In this document: piece by piece, positions 25,414 through 34,485 of the stretch
How positions within the stretch are numbered: the first letter of the stretch is position 1
How the letters are laid out: each line of letters starts with the position of its first letter
DNA from: Citrobacter rodentium NBRC 105723 = DSM 16636
GTDB lineage: Bacteria; Pseudomonadota; Gammaproteobacteria; Enterobacterales; Enterobacteriaceae
Direction: 5' to 3'
Assembly: GCF_021278985.1 (NCBI RefSeq)
Contig: NZ_CP082833.1
Location: forward strand, 1,550,001 to 1,614,000
DNA length: 64,000 nucleotides
Made by a program: the position numbers and the translations under genes
Notes under the pieces: generated by a model
Database searches by the model: none
The model's input: only the letters and a program-made list of their open reading frames with translations
What the model was told of the DNA's origin: nothing

Positions 25414-26745
25414 TTATAAGATAAAACGGCTCAGATCTTCATCTGCGACCAGCGCATCCAGATGCTTGCTCACATAATCCGCATCAATTGTTATGCTCTG
25501 ACCGTTGAGATCGCTCGCATCGTAGGAAATATCTTCCATCAGACGCTCAAGAACGGTATGCAAACGACGGGCGCCGATGTTTTCGGTGGTTTCGTTTACC
25601 TGCCAGGCGGCCTCGGCGATGCGCTTGATACCGGAGTCGGTAAACTCAATGTTTACCCCTTCGGTCGCCATCAGCGCTTTATACTGCACGGTGACGGAAG
25701 CGTTCGGTTCGGTCAGAATGCGCTCGAAGTCGCTGGTCGTCAGCGCCTGAAGCTCCACGCGGATCGGCAGACGGCCCTGCAGTTCCGGGATCAGGTCAGA
25801 CGGCTTCGCGACCTGGAATGCGCCGGAGGCGATAAACAGAATGTGATCGGTTTTGACCATGCCGTGTTTGGTGGAGACGGTGCAGCCTTCCACCAGCGGC
25901 AGCAGGTCACGCTGTACGCCTTCACGGGAAACGTCCGGGCCGGAGGATTCGCCGCGCTTACAGATCTTGTCGATTTCATCGATAAACACGATACCGTGCT
26001 GCTCGACGGCGTCGATGGCGTCCTGCTTCAGCTCTTCCGGATTCACCAGTTTGGCCGCTTCTTCTTCGATCAGCAGCTTCATCGCGTCCTTAATTTTCAG
26101 CTTACGCGCTTTCTGCTTCTGTCCGCCGAGGTTCTGAAACATTGACTGCAGCTGGCTGGTCATCTCTTCCATTCCCGGAGGCGCCATGATCTCAACGCCC
26201 ATTGGCGCTGCGGCAAGGTCGATCTCGATTTCTTTATCGTCGAGCTGGCCTTCACGCAGTTTTTTACGGAACGCCTGGCGCGCTGCGGATGGTTCGGACT
26301 GCTGCTCCGCCTGGCCCCAGTTGTTCTTTGCCGGTGGGATCAATACGTCGAGAATGCGCTCTTCCGCCATCTCTTCGGCGCGGTAGCGGTTTTTCTCGAT
26401 CGCCTGGACGCGAACCATTTTGACGGCGGCGTCGGTCAGATCGCGGATGATGGAGTCAACTTCTTTCCCGACATAGCCGACTTCGGTGAATTTCGTCGCT
26501 TCAACTTTGATGAACGGCGCGTTAGCCAGTTTCGCCAGACGGCGGGCGATCTCGGTTTTACCGACGCCGGTCGGGCCGATCATCAGAATATTTTTCGGGG
26601 TCACTTCATGGCGCAGCTCTTCGTCGAGCTGCATACGACGCCAGCGGTTACGCAAAGCAATCGCCACGGAACGCTTGGCGTTATCCTGGCCGATAATATG
26701 CTTGTTCAGTTCGCTGACGATTTCGCGTGGGGTCATTTCAGACAT
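25414..26745 (-). CDS. hslU: HslU ATPase subunit of the HslUV protease
   Basis: A 443-residue AAA+ unfoldase (ClpY). The Walker A is GPTGVGKTE (57-65), Walker B is VFIDEIDK (about 253-260), and an intermediate I-domain lies at about 110-240. The pore motif GYVG is in the segment TEVGYVGKEVD. The C-terminal RFIL tail docks into HslV to open its active sites. It lies 9 bp after hslV in a sigma-32 operon. Confidence 0.98.
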   Translation of the reverse strand: MSEMTPREIVSELNKHIIGQDNAKRSVAIALRNRWRRMQLDEELRHEVTPKNILMIGPTGVGKTEIARRLAKLANAPFIKVEATKFTEVGYVGKEVDSIIRDLTDAAVKMVRVQAIEKNRYRAEEMAEERILDVLIPPAKNNWGQAEQQSEPSAARQAFRKKLREGQLDDKEIEIDLAAAPMGVEIMAPPGMEEMTSQLQSMFQNLGGQKQKARKLKIKDAMKLLIEEEAAKLVNPEELKQDAIDAVEQHGIVFIDEIDKICKRGESSGPDVSREGVQRDLLPLVEGCTVSTKHGMVKTDHILFIASGAFQVAKPSDLIPELQGRLPIRVELQALTTSDFERILTEPNASVTVQYKALMATEGVNIEFTDSGIKRIAEAAWQVNETTENIGARRLHTVLERLMEDISYDASDLNGQSITIDADYVSKHLDALVADEDLSRFIL

Positions 26746-26754
26746 GGGAGATCC

Positions 26755-27285
26755 TTACGCTTTGGAGGTCAATTCTTCGATAGTATGGAAGTGGTTGGTG
26801 TAAATGCAGATGTCGCCTGCAATATCCAACGCTTTTTCCGCAATTTCGCGAGCGCCGAGCTCGGTGTTTTCCAGCAGAGCACGCGCCGCGGCCTGGGCGT
26901 AGGGACCGCCGGAGCCGATAGCAATCAGATCGTTTTCCGGCTGTACGACGTCGCCATTACCGGTGATGATGAGGGAGGCAGTTTCATCCGCGACCGCCAG
27001 CAGCGCCTCGAGCTTGCGCAGCATACGATCGGTACGCCAGTCTTTTGCCAGTTCGACGGCGGCTTTGACCAGGTGTCCCTGATGCATTTCGAGCTTGCGC
27101 TCAAACAGCTCAAACAGCGTGAACGCATCTGCCGTACCGCCGGCAAAGCCGGCAATGACTTTGTCGTTATACAGACGGCGGACCTTTTTCACGTTGCCTT
27201 TCATTACGGTATTGCCCAGCGTGGCCTGGCCATCACCGGCGATAACCACATGGCCGTTACGGCGTACGCTTACTATTGTTGTCAC
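26755..27285 (-). CDS. hslV: HslV peptidase subunit
   Basis: A 176-residue threonine peptidase of the proteasome beta fold. After Met removal the catalytic residue is Thr2 (MTTIVSVRRNG); Lys34 and the GDGQ loop are family residues. It forms two hexameric rings with HslU and degrades SulA, RpoH and misfolded proteins. A sigma-32-type promoter and a 5' hairpin lie upstream. Confidence 0.98.
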   Translation of the reverse strand: MTTIVSVRRNGHVVIAGDGQATLGNTVMKGNVKKVRRLYNDKVIAGFAGGTADAFTLFELFERKLEMHQGHLVKAAVELAKDWRTDRMLRKLEALLAVADETASLIITGNGDVVQPENDLIAIGSGGPYAQAAARALLENTELGAREIAEKALDIAGDICIYTNHFHTIEELTSKA

Positions 27286-27319
27286 GAGCAGACCCCTTGG
27301 TTACAAATGCAGAATAAAG

Positions 27320-27340
27320 GCCCCGCACGGTGTACGGGGC
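27320..27340 (-). promoter_or_regulatory. 5'UTR stem-loop of hslVU mRNA
   Basis: A hairpin GCCCCGcAC-gg-tGTaCGGGGC lies in the leader between the sigma-32 promoter and hslV. The E. coli leader has an equivalent stem-loop reported to stabilise the mRNA. The stem is conserved in strength. Confidence 0.65.
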
Positions 27341-27352
27341 ATAATGCAATTA

Positions 27353-27380
27353 TAGATGGGGGAGATTTTGGGGGTTTCAA
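27353..27380 (-). promoter_or_regulatory. Sigma-32 (heat-shock) promoter of hslVU
   Basis: On the minus strand a -35 TTGAAACC (27380-27373) and a -10 CCCCATCTA (27361-27353) match the RpoH consensus. The -35 overlaps the stop codon of ftsN (27377-27379). Confidence 0.75.
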
Positions 27381-28309
27381 CCCCCGGCGGCGAGTCGAAT
27401 GCAGTTTGTGTGGCCCGCCAGCTTCAGACGGCTGAGGGTGCTGTCGGCATTCGCTTTACCTTTCACCGGGCCAATAACCACGCGATTCCAGCCGTTATTG
27501 GTGGTGATTCTGGAGTCAAAACCTTCGAAAGCCAGCTGAGCGCGCACGGTTTCCGCCTGGTCTGCGCCTTTAAAGGAGCCGCACTGCACCATCCAGCGGC
27601 GCTCGTCTTTTTTCTCCGTCGCAGGCTTCGGCGCATCCGGCGCGCGGGTAACCGGCGCGGCCTGCTGAGTTTTCGGCTGCGAAGCGGTCGTGTACGCTGG
27701 CGTCTGCAACAGATCCTGATACGGCTGTTGGGAGGCCGTTTGCTTTGGCTGCGTCGTCTGTTTCGGCGGCTGTTGCGCGGTACGCGTTTGCTGCTGTGGC
27801 TGAGCGCGCTGCTGCTGTTGCTCAACCTGACGCTGTTGAGCCTGTCGTTGCAGCGTTTGCTGACGCTGCGCAGGCGTCTGTTCGTTCCACGGCACTTCAT
27901 TGAGCTGGGTAGGCTGCTGGCGCATATCCGCCTGCATCTGCGCCAGCAGCTGACGCTGTTCGTTGGTCAACTGGTCCGGTTTCATCACTTCACCGCCCGC
28001 GGACGGTTCCGTTGGTGTACGCACCCCCGGCTGGCGGCTTTCCAGCTCTTTAATATAGCGCCAGCGTTCTTCTGGCTTCGGCGGCAGCCCGTTGCCCGTC
28101 ACTTTCTGACTCTGCAACGTTTCAGACTCTTCTTTTTTGTGATGGGTAATGAAGTACAGACCACCGATAAAGGCTACAAGGACGGCGGCGGCAATGGCGA
28201 CCATAGCGGGCGATACCGCAGACGTGTTGCGTTGCTTTTTCCGTGAAGTGCTCTTTTTGCGCCGCGAAGCTGCCGGTTGGCCGCGACGTACATAATCTCG
28301 TTGTGCCAC
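27377..28309 (-). CDS. ftsN: Cell-division protein FtsN
   Basis: A 310-residue bitopic division protein (E. coli 319). It has a basic cytoplasmic tail that binds FtsA (DYVRRGQPAAS...), one membrane helix (about 33-54), and a short essential periplasmic region with helices near ERWRYIKELESRQ. A long Gln/Pro/Thr-rich linker (about 120-225) follows. The C-terminal SPOR domain (about 235-310) has the two Cys of CGSF and TNC and binds denuded septal glycan. The linker is slightly shorter than in E. coli, as is usual for this variable region. Confidence 0.97.
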   Translation of the reverse strand: MAQRDYVRRGQPAASRRKKSTSRKKQRNTSAVSPAMVAIAAAVLVAFIGGLYFITHHKKEESETLQSQKVTGNGLPPKPEERWRYIKELESRQPGVRTPTEPSAGGEVMKPDQLTNEQRQLLAQMQADMRQQPTQLNEVPWNEQTPAQRQQTLQRQAQQRQVEQQQQRAQPQQQTRTAQQPPKQTTQPKQTASQQPYQDLLQTPAYTTASQPKTQQAAPVTRAPDAPKPATEKKDERRWMVQCGSFKGADQAETVRAQLAFEGFDSRITTNNGWNRVVIGPVKGKANADSTLSRLKLAGHTNCIRLAAGG

Positions 28310-28395
28310 TATCGTTTCGCTGTATTTATTCGTTCGTCAGCCCGCCATGTTACTTAAGCGACGGGCCTTTGACCAGATGTGGAAGTCTGAAAGGT

Positions 28396-29421
28396 TTACG
28401 TTAAAGCACGCGTTGAGCCCCGCAGGATCAGCTCACAGTCCATTAAACGCGAGCCGCTGCTGACATTCTGCCCCTGCATTTGATCGAGCAACAGCAGCAT
28501 CGCTTCCTGTCCAATCCCGAAGCGCGGCTGCGCCACCGTTGTCAGCGGGGGATCGCAAAACTCGGCCAGCGCGATGTTGTCGAAACCAACGATCGACAGA
28601 TCGTCCGGGACCTTTAGCCCCTGGCGTTTAGCCCATGAGAGGGCGCCAAGCGCCATCACGTCGCTATGGCAGAACACCGCCGTGGGGGGCAGCGGTAGCG
28701 CCAGCAGCTGCTTTAACGCATTGCCGCCCGCCTCAAAGGTAAAGTCGCCGCGGGCGATATAGTGCGGATCGACCACAATGCCGCAGCGGCGCAGCGCCTG
28801 GACATAGCCCTGCAGGCGGTAATGGCACAGCGGCATCTCTTCCGGCCCGGCAATGCAGCCGATGCGCTGATGGCCCAGCTCATGCAGATAGTTGACGGCA
28901 TCGAAGGCGGCGGTCAGGTTATCAATGTGAACCGTGGGAAGCTCCAGCTCCGGGGCAAATTCGTTTGCCATCACCATTGGCGGCAAATTGCGCTGTTCTT
29001 CAATGCTGGCATCGAATGGCAGGCGTGAGCCCAGCAGCAGCATCCCGTCAATCTGTTTGGTAACGATCAGGTTAACGAACGTTTTTTCCTGCTGATTCTG
29101 ATGCGCGCAGTCGCCGATCAGCACCAGATAGCCATGTCTGGCGGCGGTAACTTCAATGCCGCGAATGATTTCGCTAAAGAACGGATCGCAAATATCCGGG
29201 ACAATCACCAGAATCGTCCGCGATTCATTACGTTTAATGTGGCGTCCCGCCGCCTGCGGCAAATAGCCGACAGCCAGTGCGGCCTGTTCAACCCGGCTGC
29301 GGGTGGCCTGGGAGACTTTTTCCGGGTTCATTAACGCGCGGGATACGGTTGCCGTTGAGACTTTCGCCTTCTCGGCAACATCTTTCATAGTCGCGGCAGC
29401 AACCAGCTTTTTCGGTTTCAC
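28396..29421 (-). CDS. cytR: LacI-family repressor CytR
   Basis: A 341-residue repressor of nucleoside uptake and catabolism genes. An N-terminal helix-turn-helix (ATMKDVAEKAKVSTATVSRAL, about 10-30) is followed by the hinge and a periplasmic-binding-type domain that senses cytidine. It acts with CRP on deo, udp, cdd, nupG and on its own promoter. Length equals E. coli. Confidence 0.96.
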   Translation of the reverse strand: MKPKKLVAAATMKDVAEKAKVSTATVSRALMNPEKVSQATRSRVEQAALAVGYLPQAAGRHIKRNESRTILVIVPDICDPFFSEIIRGIEVTAARHGYLVLIGDCAHQNQQEKTFVNLIVTKQIDGMLLLGSRLPFDASIEEQRNLPPMVMANEFAPELELPTVHIDNLTAAFDAVNYLHELGHQRIGCIAGPEEMPLCHYRLQGYVQALRRCGIVVDPHYIARGDFTFEAGGNALKQLLALPLPPTAVFCHSDVMALGALSWAKRQGLKVPDDLSIVGFDNIALAEFCDPPLTTVAQPRFGIGQEAMLLLLDQMQGQNVSSGSRLMDCELILRGSTRALT

Positions 29422-29642
29422 TCTCTCTCCTTGCCTGGGTAATCCGGCGCAGCACTATCCTTGCCTGTACACGTGATCTTTCAGACGGACTTTACGTTGC
29501 CGCCTCGATGTATCCCGAATGTTTTTGTGTATACATCACATCGAAAACATTTTTATCAGATAGCAAGCGGTAACGGTTACAGAATTTTCATAAAAAGTGT
29601 GATGTATGTTGAATTTTACGATCCGCCTCGCATCGTGAGACG
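29422..29642 (-). promoter_or_regulatory. cytR promoter region
   Basis: 221 bp upstream of cytR. It contains CRP-like fragments (tgtgtatacatcaca about 29526-29540 and tgtgatgtatg about 29597-29607) and a GTAAC-g-GTTAC dyad (about 29569-29579). E. coli cytR is controlled by CRP and CytR in this region. The individual sites are weak matches. Confidence 0.4.
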
Positions 29643-31841
29643 TTATCCTTCGATGGGATCGACATCCAGCACCCATTTCACCTTGCGCGCATCCGGCAAT
29701 GTATTGATGAGCGTAAGCGTGCCGCTGACAATATGCTGCAGGCGAATCCGCGAGGGGTGCTGCAATAAAATTTGCCAGCGATAGCGTCCCCCGCGCTTTG
29801 GCGCCAGAGCGGGAACCGGGCCCAGAACCCATAGCTTGTCGTCAGCCAGCGGGCTGGCCTGAATCAGATTGCGTAACTGCTGCAAAAACAGAGGGGCCAG
29901 TTGATTGTTATGGTCTTCCGCCCGCACGATAACGTGGCTGGTCCACGGCGGCAGTTGCATGGTCTGGCGTTCCGCCAGCGCTTGTTCGGCAAACGCGTCA
30001 TAGCCTTTATGCAGCAGCGTTTGCAGCAGCGGATGTTCCGGATGATGCGTCTGGAGCACCACCTCTCCCTGTTTACCGGCGCGTCCGGCACGCCCGGAGA
30101 CCTGGGTATAAAGCTGCGCAAAACGCTCAGCGGAGCGGAAGTCTGCCGAGAACAGCGCGCCGTCCACGTCGAGCAGGGCGACCAGCGTGACGTCCGGGAA
30201 ATGGTGTCCTTTCGCCAGCATCTGGGTGCCGATCAGGATCCGCGCGCCGCCGCGATGGACTTCCGCCAGGTGCTGTTCCAGCGATCCTTTGCGGCTGGTG
30301 GTGTCGCGATCGATGCGGGATATCGGCACGCCGGGGAAAAAGGGCGCTAAGGCCTGTTCAAGTTGCTCGGTGCCTAAGCCGACCGGCACCATGTGCGTGG
30401 AGCCGCAGGTCGGGCACTGGCGCGGTACGGGGCGCTGGCTGTCACAGTGGTGGCAGCGCAGATGATGCTGCGCCTGATGCAGCGTGTAGTAGTGATCGCA
30501 GCGCGGACACTCCGCTATCCAGCCGCAGTCATGGCACAGCAGCGCGGGAGCGAAGCCCCGACGGTTGAGAAACAGGATCACCTGGTTGTCGGCCTGCAAA
30601 TGCTGGCGCATCCGGCCAATCAGCGCCGGAGCCAGCCCGGCTTGTACCTGCTGACCTTTTAAGTCCAGCACATGCTGAACCGCGGGACGCGCATTTCCCG
30701 CGCGTCGGGTCAGGCGCAGCATGCGATATTTTTTTTGCCGCACATTGCACAGTGTTTCCAGCGCGGGCGTCGCTGAGCCGAGGATGATCGGAATTTGTTC
30801 GCTGTGGGCGCGATACACCGCCAGGTCGCGGGCATGGTAGCGCCAGCCCTCCTGCTGTTTATATGAGCTGTCGTGTTCCTCATCAATGACGATGACCCCC
30901 AGATTCTTAAAGGGAGTAAAGAGCGACGAACGCGTGCCGATGACGATTGCCGCTTCGCCGTTTTTCGCTTTCAGCCAGGCGGAAAGACGTTCGCTGTCAT
31001 TGAGACCGGAATGCAGTACCTCCACCGGCGCGTTGAAACGTTCGCGAAAGCGGGCGATGGTCTGCGGCGTCAGGCCGATCTCCGGCACCATCACCAGCGC
31101 CTGTTTTCCCTGGGCGAGGACGTTTTCCAGCACGCTCAGATAGACTTCGGTTTTACCGGAGCCGGTGACGCCAGCCAGCAGCCAGGCGGAGAACTGGTCG
31201 GCGGCGCTGTGAATCGCGCCAACGGCGGTAGCCTGTTCGGTATTCAGGCGCAGACGCTCGCCGCAGACGGCGTAACCGGTACGCCAGTCGCTGAAGCCAG
31301 GCGTTTCGCTTGCCAGCTCGCATAGCCCTTTTTTGCGCAGCGCCTGCAGTGCGGCGTCGCTGAAGTCGAGTTCCGCCAGCCGGTCGCGCCAGATTTTGCC
31401 CTGTCGCAGCGCGGCCAGCGCCTGTTGCTGTTTTGGCGAACGTTTCAGGCTGTTGAGATCGACCGCCTGACCTTCTTCAGTGGCAAACCAGTACCACATT
31501 GGCGCGTTGCTCGCCGGTTTCCCCTGGCGCAGCAGGATCGGCAGGGCATGAAACAACACGTCGCCGACAGGATGATGGTAATAGTCCGTCGCCCACAGCA
31601 GCAGGCGCCAGACGGAGGAAGAGAAAAGCGGTTCGTCGTCCAGCACGTTGACCACCGCTTTGAGTTCATTCAGCGGCAGTTCGCTTTTGTCGCTGACCGA
31701 AACCACAATGCCGATTCGCTCCTGCTGCTTGCCAAACGGGACGCGCACCCGGCACCCGGCTTTGACGTCCATGCCTTCCGGCAGAAGGTAGTCAAAGGTG
31801 CGGGGAAGCGGAACGGGTAAGGCGACGTGCGCAACGGGCAT
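29643..31841 (-). CDS. priA: Replication-restart helicase PriA
   Basis: A 732-residue 3'-5' DNA helicase that binds stalled forks and starts PriB/DnaT/DnaC-dependent reloading of DnaB. Order: 3'-DNA-binding domain (1-105), winged helix, helicase lobe 1 with Walker A GVTGSGKTE (about 224-232) and DEEH box (VIDEEHDSS), a zinc region with eight Cys (CHDCGW...CPRC...CHHC...CPTC), helicase lobe 2 and C-terminal domain. The ATG at 31841 (MPVAHVALPVPLP) gives the E. coli length; an upstream in-frame start at 31979 is spurious. Confidence 0.97.
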   Translation of the reverse strand: MPVAHVALPVPLPRTFDYLLPEGMDVKAGCRVRVPFGKQQERIGIVVSVSDKSELPLNELKAVVNVLDDEPLFSSSVWRLLLWATDYYHHPVGDVLFHALPILLRQGKPASNAPMWYWFATEEGQAVDLNSLKRSPKQQQALAALRQGKIWRDRLAELDFSDAALQALRKKGLCELASETPGFSDWRTGYAVCGERLRLNTEQATAVGAIHSAADQFSAWLLAGVTGSGKTEVYLSVLENVLAQGKQALVMVPEIGLTPQTIARFRERFNAPVEVLHSGLNDSERLSAWLKAKNGEAAIVIGTRSSLFTPFKNLGVIVIDEEHDSSYKQQEGWRYHARDLAVYRAHSEQIPIILGSATPALETLCNVRQKKYRMLRLTRRAGNARPAVQHVLDLKGQQVQAGLAPALIGRMRQHLQADNQVILFLNRRGFAPALLCHDCGWIAECPRCDHYYTLHQAQHHLRCHHCDSQRPVPRQCPTCGSTHMVPVGLGTEQLEQALAPFFPGVPISRIDRDTTSRKGSLEQHLAEVHRGGARILIGTQMLAKGHHFPDVTLVALLDVDGALFSADFRSAERFAQLYTQVSGRAGRAGKQGEVVLQTHHPEHPLLQTLLHKGYDAFAEQALAERQTMQLPPWTSHVIVRAEDHNNQLAPLFLQQLRNLIQASPLADDKLWVLGPVPALAPKRGGRYRWQILLQHPSRIRLQHIVSGTLTLINTLPDARKVKWVLDVDPIEG

Positions 31842-32096
31842 GAAATCTTCCTGACTTGAAAACTGGCGGGTTAGTATACACATTGTGACAAGGGAGCGAG
31901 GATCAGTTTGCATCCATTGTGCAAATTCTGTATGATTCGCCGCCTTTGATGCAATTTGATTGTGTCGAAAATTGACCATTACCCGAGAATTTCGCGCTGC
32001 TGGTGTAGAGTGGAAGGCGACGGGAAATAATTAACATCGCGTGGTGTCTGGCGTTAGGGCTGGAAGAGCGACGCGGCCTTAAACCGAGGTTTTCCC

Positions 32097-32309
32097 ATGA
32101 AAAAAGATATTCACCCGAAATACGAAGAAATTACTGCTACCTGTTCTTGCGGTAACGTCATGAAAATCCGCTCTACCGTTGGTCACGATCTGAACCTGGA
32201 CGTCTGCGGTAAATGCCACCCGTTCTACACTGGCAAACAGCGTGACGTTGCAACCGGTGGCCGTGTTGACCGCTTCAACAAGCGTTTCAGCATCCCGGGC
32301 AGCAAATAA
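32097..32309 (+). CDS. rpmE: 50S ribosomal protein L31, zinc type
   Basis: A 70-residue L31 of the zinc-binding (C+) type, with Cys16, Cys18, Cys37 and Cys40. It bridges the subunits at the central protuberance and is replaced by the RpmE2 paralogue under zinc starvation. Length equals E. coli. A strong terminator follows. Confidence 0.98.
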   Translation: MKKDIHPKYEEITATCSCGNVMKIRSTVGHDLNLDVCGKCHPFYTGKQRDVATGGRVDRFNKRFSIPGSK

Positions 32310-32325
32310 GATTCTGCTGTCACAG

Positions 32326-32353
32326 AAAAAAGCGCCGGAAGGCGCTTTTTTTT
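32326..32353. terminator. Bidirectional terminator between rpmE and hcp
   Basis: Stem AGCGCC-ggaa-GGCGCT with A5-6 before and T8 after. It can serve rpmE (plus) and the hcp cassette (minus). Confidence 0.9.
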
Positions 32354-32377
32354 CGGTGGACGATCGCCATTTTGCGC

Positions 32378-32863
32378 CTACGCTGACGCTCTTTCGTTCC
32401 ATGCGTCAGCATACTGGATATTGCCGTCTTTATATAGCCAGGTAATTTTTTCGTAGCGCAACTGCACGCTTTCCAGATGCCCGGTGCCAGTTACCGTCCG
32501 GGTATCATGCACAACAGGGGTTATGGATACGACTTTCACCTCTTCAAGAAGAATAATAAAGTATTCAACTTCTTGCCCCGCATCATTGATATGATAAAAC
32601 TTCAGTTCCGCGCTCTTCAGCGTCTGGCCCGTTGCGACAGCTTTGTAAAGATAGGGGGAAGAGGAATCGATCTCCTTATCAAACAATAAAGGCGCATGTC
32701 TGCGTGTACCCGTGAGTTTCCCTGTCGCGCTATCGGTGGGGATGCAGAGATTATGCGTTAAACCACGTAGCTCTATACTGCCTTCGCGATCCCGGACATC
32801 AGAAGAGCCGCGGATAATCGCGCCGCTATCATCTTTAAGCCATAAGTGAACAGGAACTGCCAT
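32378..32863 (-). CDS. Orphan Hcp, type VI secretion tube protein
   Basis: A 161-residue Hcp1-family protein, which forms the hexameric inner tube of the type VI secretion system and chaperones small effectors. Family marks are MAVPVHLWLKDD at the start, DREGSIEL, the FDKEIDSSSPYLYKAV signature (about 61-76) and LRYEKITWLYKDGNI near the end. There is no C-terminal toxin extension. It is the last gene of a three-gene minus-strand cassette and no other T6SS gene is in the window. It stands where K-12 has yiiX, between rpmE and metJ. Confidence 0.93.
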   Translation of the reverse strand: MAVPVHLWLKDDSGAIIRGSSDVRDREGSIELRGLTHNLCIPTDSATGKLTGTRRHAPLLFDKEIDSSSPYLYKAVATGQTLKSAELKFYHINDAGQEVEYFIILLEEVKVVSITPVVHDTRTVTGTGHLESVQLRYEKITWLYKDGNIQYADAWNERASA

Positions 32864-32878
32864 TTGTAACGCTCCTTA

Positions 32879-33205
32879 TCAGTCGTATAACCATTTACCC
32901 GCTTTAGCTGATTCTGCGAACATACGAACAGTGAGTGGCTTTGCCGTTTGTTTAACAGGTTCTTTAGTAAACCACTTACGGAAAAACCATTCTATTTCCC
33001 ACGGATAATAAACGTCAAAATTTATATTATTTAAATCAATATTAAATTTTTCAGTGTATTTATCCATGGTAAATGAGAGGTCATCAAATGATGTATAATA
33101 CTGTAAGGCATCATCCATCTGTAATGGAATCATTTTACCTGTTAATGTTCCCATAACGGGTAATTCATCCCGGAAAAATTCCAGTATCTCTTCATCAGTT
33201 ACCAT
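32879..33205 (-). CDS. DUF1493-like small acidic protein
   Basis: A 108-residue acidic protein (VTDEEILEFFRDELP at the start, FDVYYPWEIEWFF, LTVRMFAESAKAGKW). It resembles the DUF1493 family, predicted acyl-carrier-like folds of unknown role often found near T6SS genes; this is recognition from memory. It overlaps the end of the upstream gene by 7 bp and is followed 15 bp later by hcp, so all three are one transcript. As the small acidic partner of a membrane-active protein it could be an immunity protein, which is an inference. AT-rich relative to the flanking backbone. Confidence 0.7.
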   Translation of the reverse strand: MVTDEEILEFFRDELPVMGTLTGKMIPLQMDDALQYYTSFDDLSFTMDKYTEKFNIDLNNINFDVYYPWEIEWFFRKWFTKEPVKQTAKPLTVRMFAESAKAGKWLYD

Positions 33206-33648
33206 ATCTTATCTTCCTCTCTTACAATGGTATTATAGGTTGATACGGTCTTATAAGTGATCTGAATTATATCGTTAGCAATGATAACCCAGCCAACTAC
33301 GGGAACCCATCTGCCAACAAAAGCGCCCAGATTGGTAACATAACGTGGTTTCAAAGTCCTGACATTGGCATTTGTAAACGTTGGAAGCCTCATCGGCAAC
33401 TCTACATTCAGAATTTCGCGTAGATATTTAGACGCTATAGAGGTACCTGCTGTTGTTCCATAAGGTTTACCTCTTGTTTCCAGTAATGGAAGCCCTAAAA
33501 TAATGCATGCCATGGCGACAATATCCGTGATGCCGCCAAACTGCTCATCGATTTTATCCAGAAATATCCAGAAGAAAAGTTCTCCAGCGGAAATATTACA
33601 GATACTTTTATAAAAATAAGTGCCATTAAGTTCTTCGACAGTATCCAT
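33199..33648 (-). CDS. Small membrane-associated protein, possible T6SS effector
   Basis: A 149-residue protein I cannot assign. Hydrophobic stretches occur at about 21-31 (GELFFWIFLDK), 40-55 (DIVAMACIILGLPLLE) and 108-124 (GAFVGRWVPVVGWVIIAND). The last contains a Gly/Pro hairpin that ends YKTVSTYNTIV. This C-terminal GR-x2-P-x2-G pattern is like the tail of several Hcp/VgrG-linked membrane proteins. First gene of the cassette, translationally coupled to the DUF1493-like gene. It could be a pore-forming or membrane-directed effector carried by the adjacent Hcp, or a truncated remnant. AT-rich, suggesting transfer. Confidence 0.6.
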   Translation of the reverse strand: MDTVEELNGTYFYKSICNISAGELFFWIFLDKIDEQFGGITDIVAMACIILGLPLLETRGKPYGTTAGTSIASKYLREILNVELPMRLPTFTNANVRTLKPRYVTNLGAFVGRWVPVVGWVIIANDIIQITYKTVSTYNTIVREEDKIW

Positions 33649-33986
33649 CGATAGCCTTTATTTTGTCAGCGTTTTTTTATCAGATATAACACGTTGAGCG
33701 TCCAGGACAAAGAATATTTATGACCTGCGTTACTGTCTATTCATCTGGAAAATTAATGGATTATGAGTAATAACTCGGGGTTAATTTAATGAGAAATATA
33801 GGCCGGAGATTATTCTGCAATTCACTCGGCAAAAATAACGATTAAAAAGTTGATGTAATTGAGCATGCGTCCGGGGACGACAAGAGGACGTGGCAGGTCT
33901 GAAAGGCCAGTCCAGGCATACCTGTTACAGGCTCGTGTTAATGCCAGTTACCTTTAGCAACTGGCATTAATTTTCCGCTTCCGGAA
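33649..33986. other. AT-rich gap between the hcp cassette and metJ, with the metJ terminator
   Basis: 338 bp. The right part holds an inverted repeat AATGCCAGTT (33940-33949) / AACTGGCATT (33959-33968), the likely metJ terminator on the minus strand. The AT-rich left part (33650-33850) presumably holds the promoter of the hcp cassette. No gene is seen. Confidence 0.55.
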
Positions 33987-34304
33987 TCAGTATTCCCACG
34001 TCTCCGGGTCGATGCCCAGTTCGCGCATGATCTCTTTTGCCGCTTCCGGGATTTCATCACTGCGCTCTTTACGCAGATCTTCATCATTCGGCAGAGGTTG
34101 TCCGGTAAAGGCATGCAGAAACGCTTCGCACAGCAGTTCGCTGTTGGTGGCGTGACGCAGGTTGTTCACCTGACGACGCGTGCGTTCATCGGTGAGGATT
34201 TTTAACACCTTCAGAGGAATGGAAACCGTAATTTTCTTAACTTGTTCACTCTTCTTACCGTGCTCAGCGTATGGGCTGATATATTCGCCGCTCCATTCAG
34301 CCAT
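33987..34304 (-). CDS. metJ: Methionine repressor MetJ
   Basis: A 105-residue ribbon-helix-helix repressor, same length as E. coli. The DNA-contacting strand is KKITVSIPLKVLKIL (about 22-36). S-adenosylmethionine is the corepressor; dimers bind tandem 8-bp MET boxes. It is divergent from metB, with MET boxes in the gap. Confidence 0.98.
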   Translation of the reverse strand: MAEWSGEYISPYAEHGKKSEQVKKITVSIPLKVLKILTDERTRRQVNNLRHATNSELLCEAFLHAFTGQPLPNDEDLRKERSDEIPEAAKEIMRELGIDPETWEY

Positions 34305-34485
34305 GAGATACCTTAATCCTCTTTGTCATTAATATGGGGCCAGGCCACACGCGGTGTGGCTATCAGCCGTAATTCCGCATAGTTTACCGTACAGGCGATC
34401 CCATGACACGGGTAAAGCGCCTGTAGTTGTGCGCTAATGCATATAATTTTAACGGCTATTTGCGGTTTGCTCAATCTATACGCAA

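Noticed and set aside
33199..33648. Calling the 149 aa protein a known toxin
   Set aside because: No catalytic motif or named toxin domain is visible; only hydrophobic hairpins and context support an effector role.
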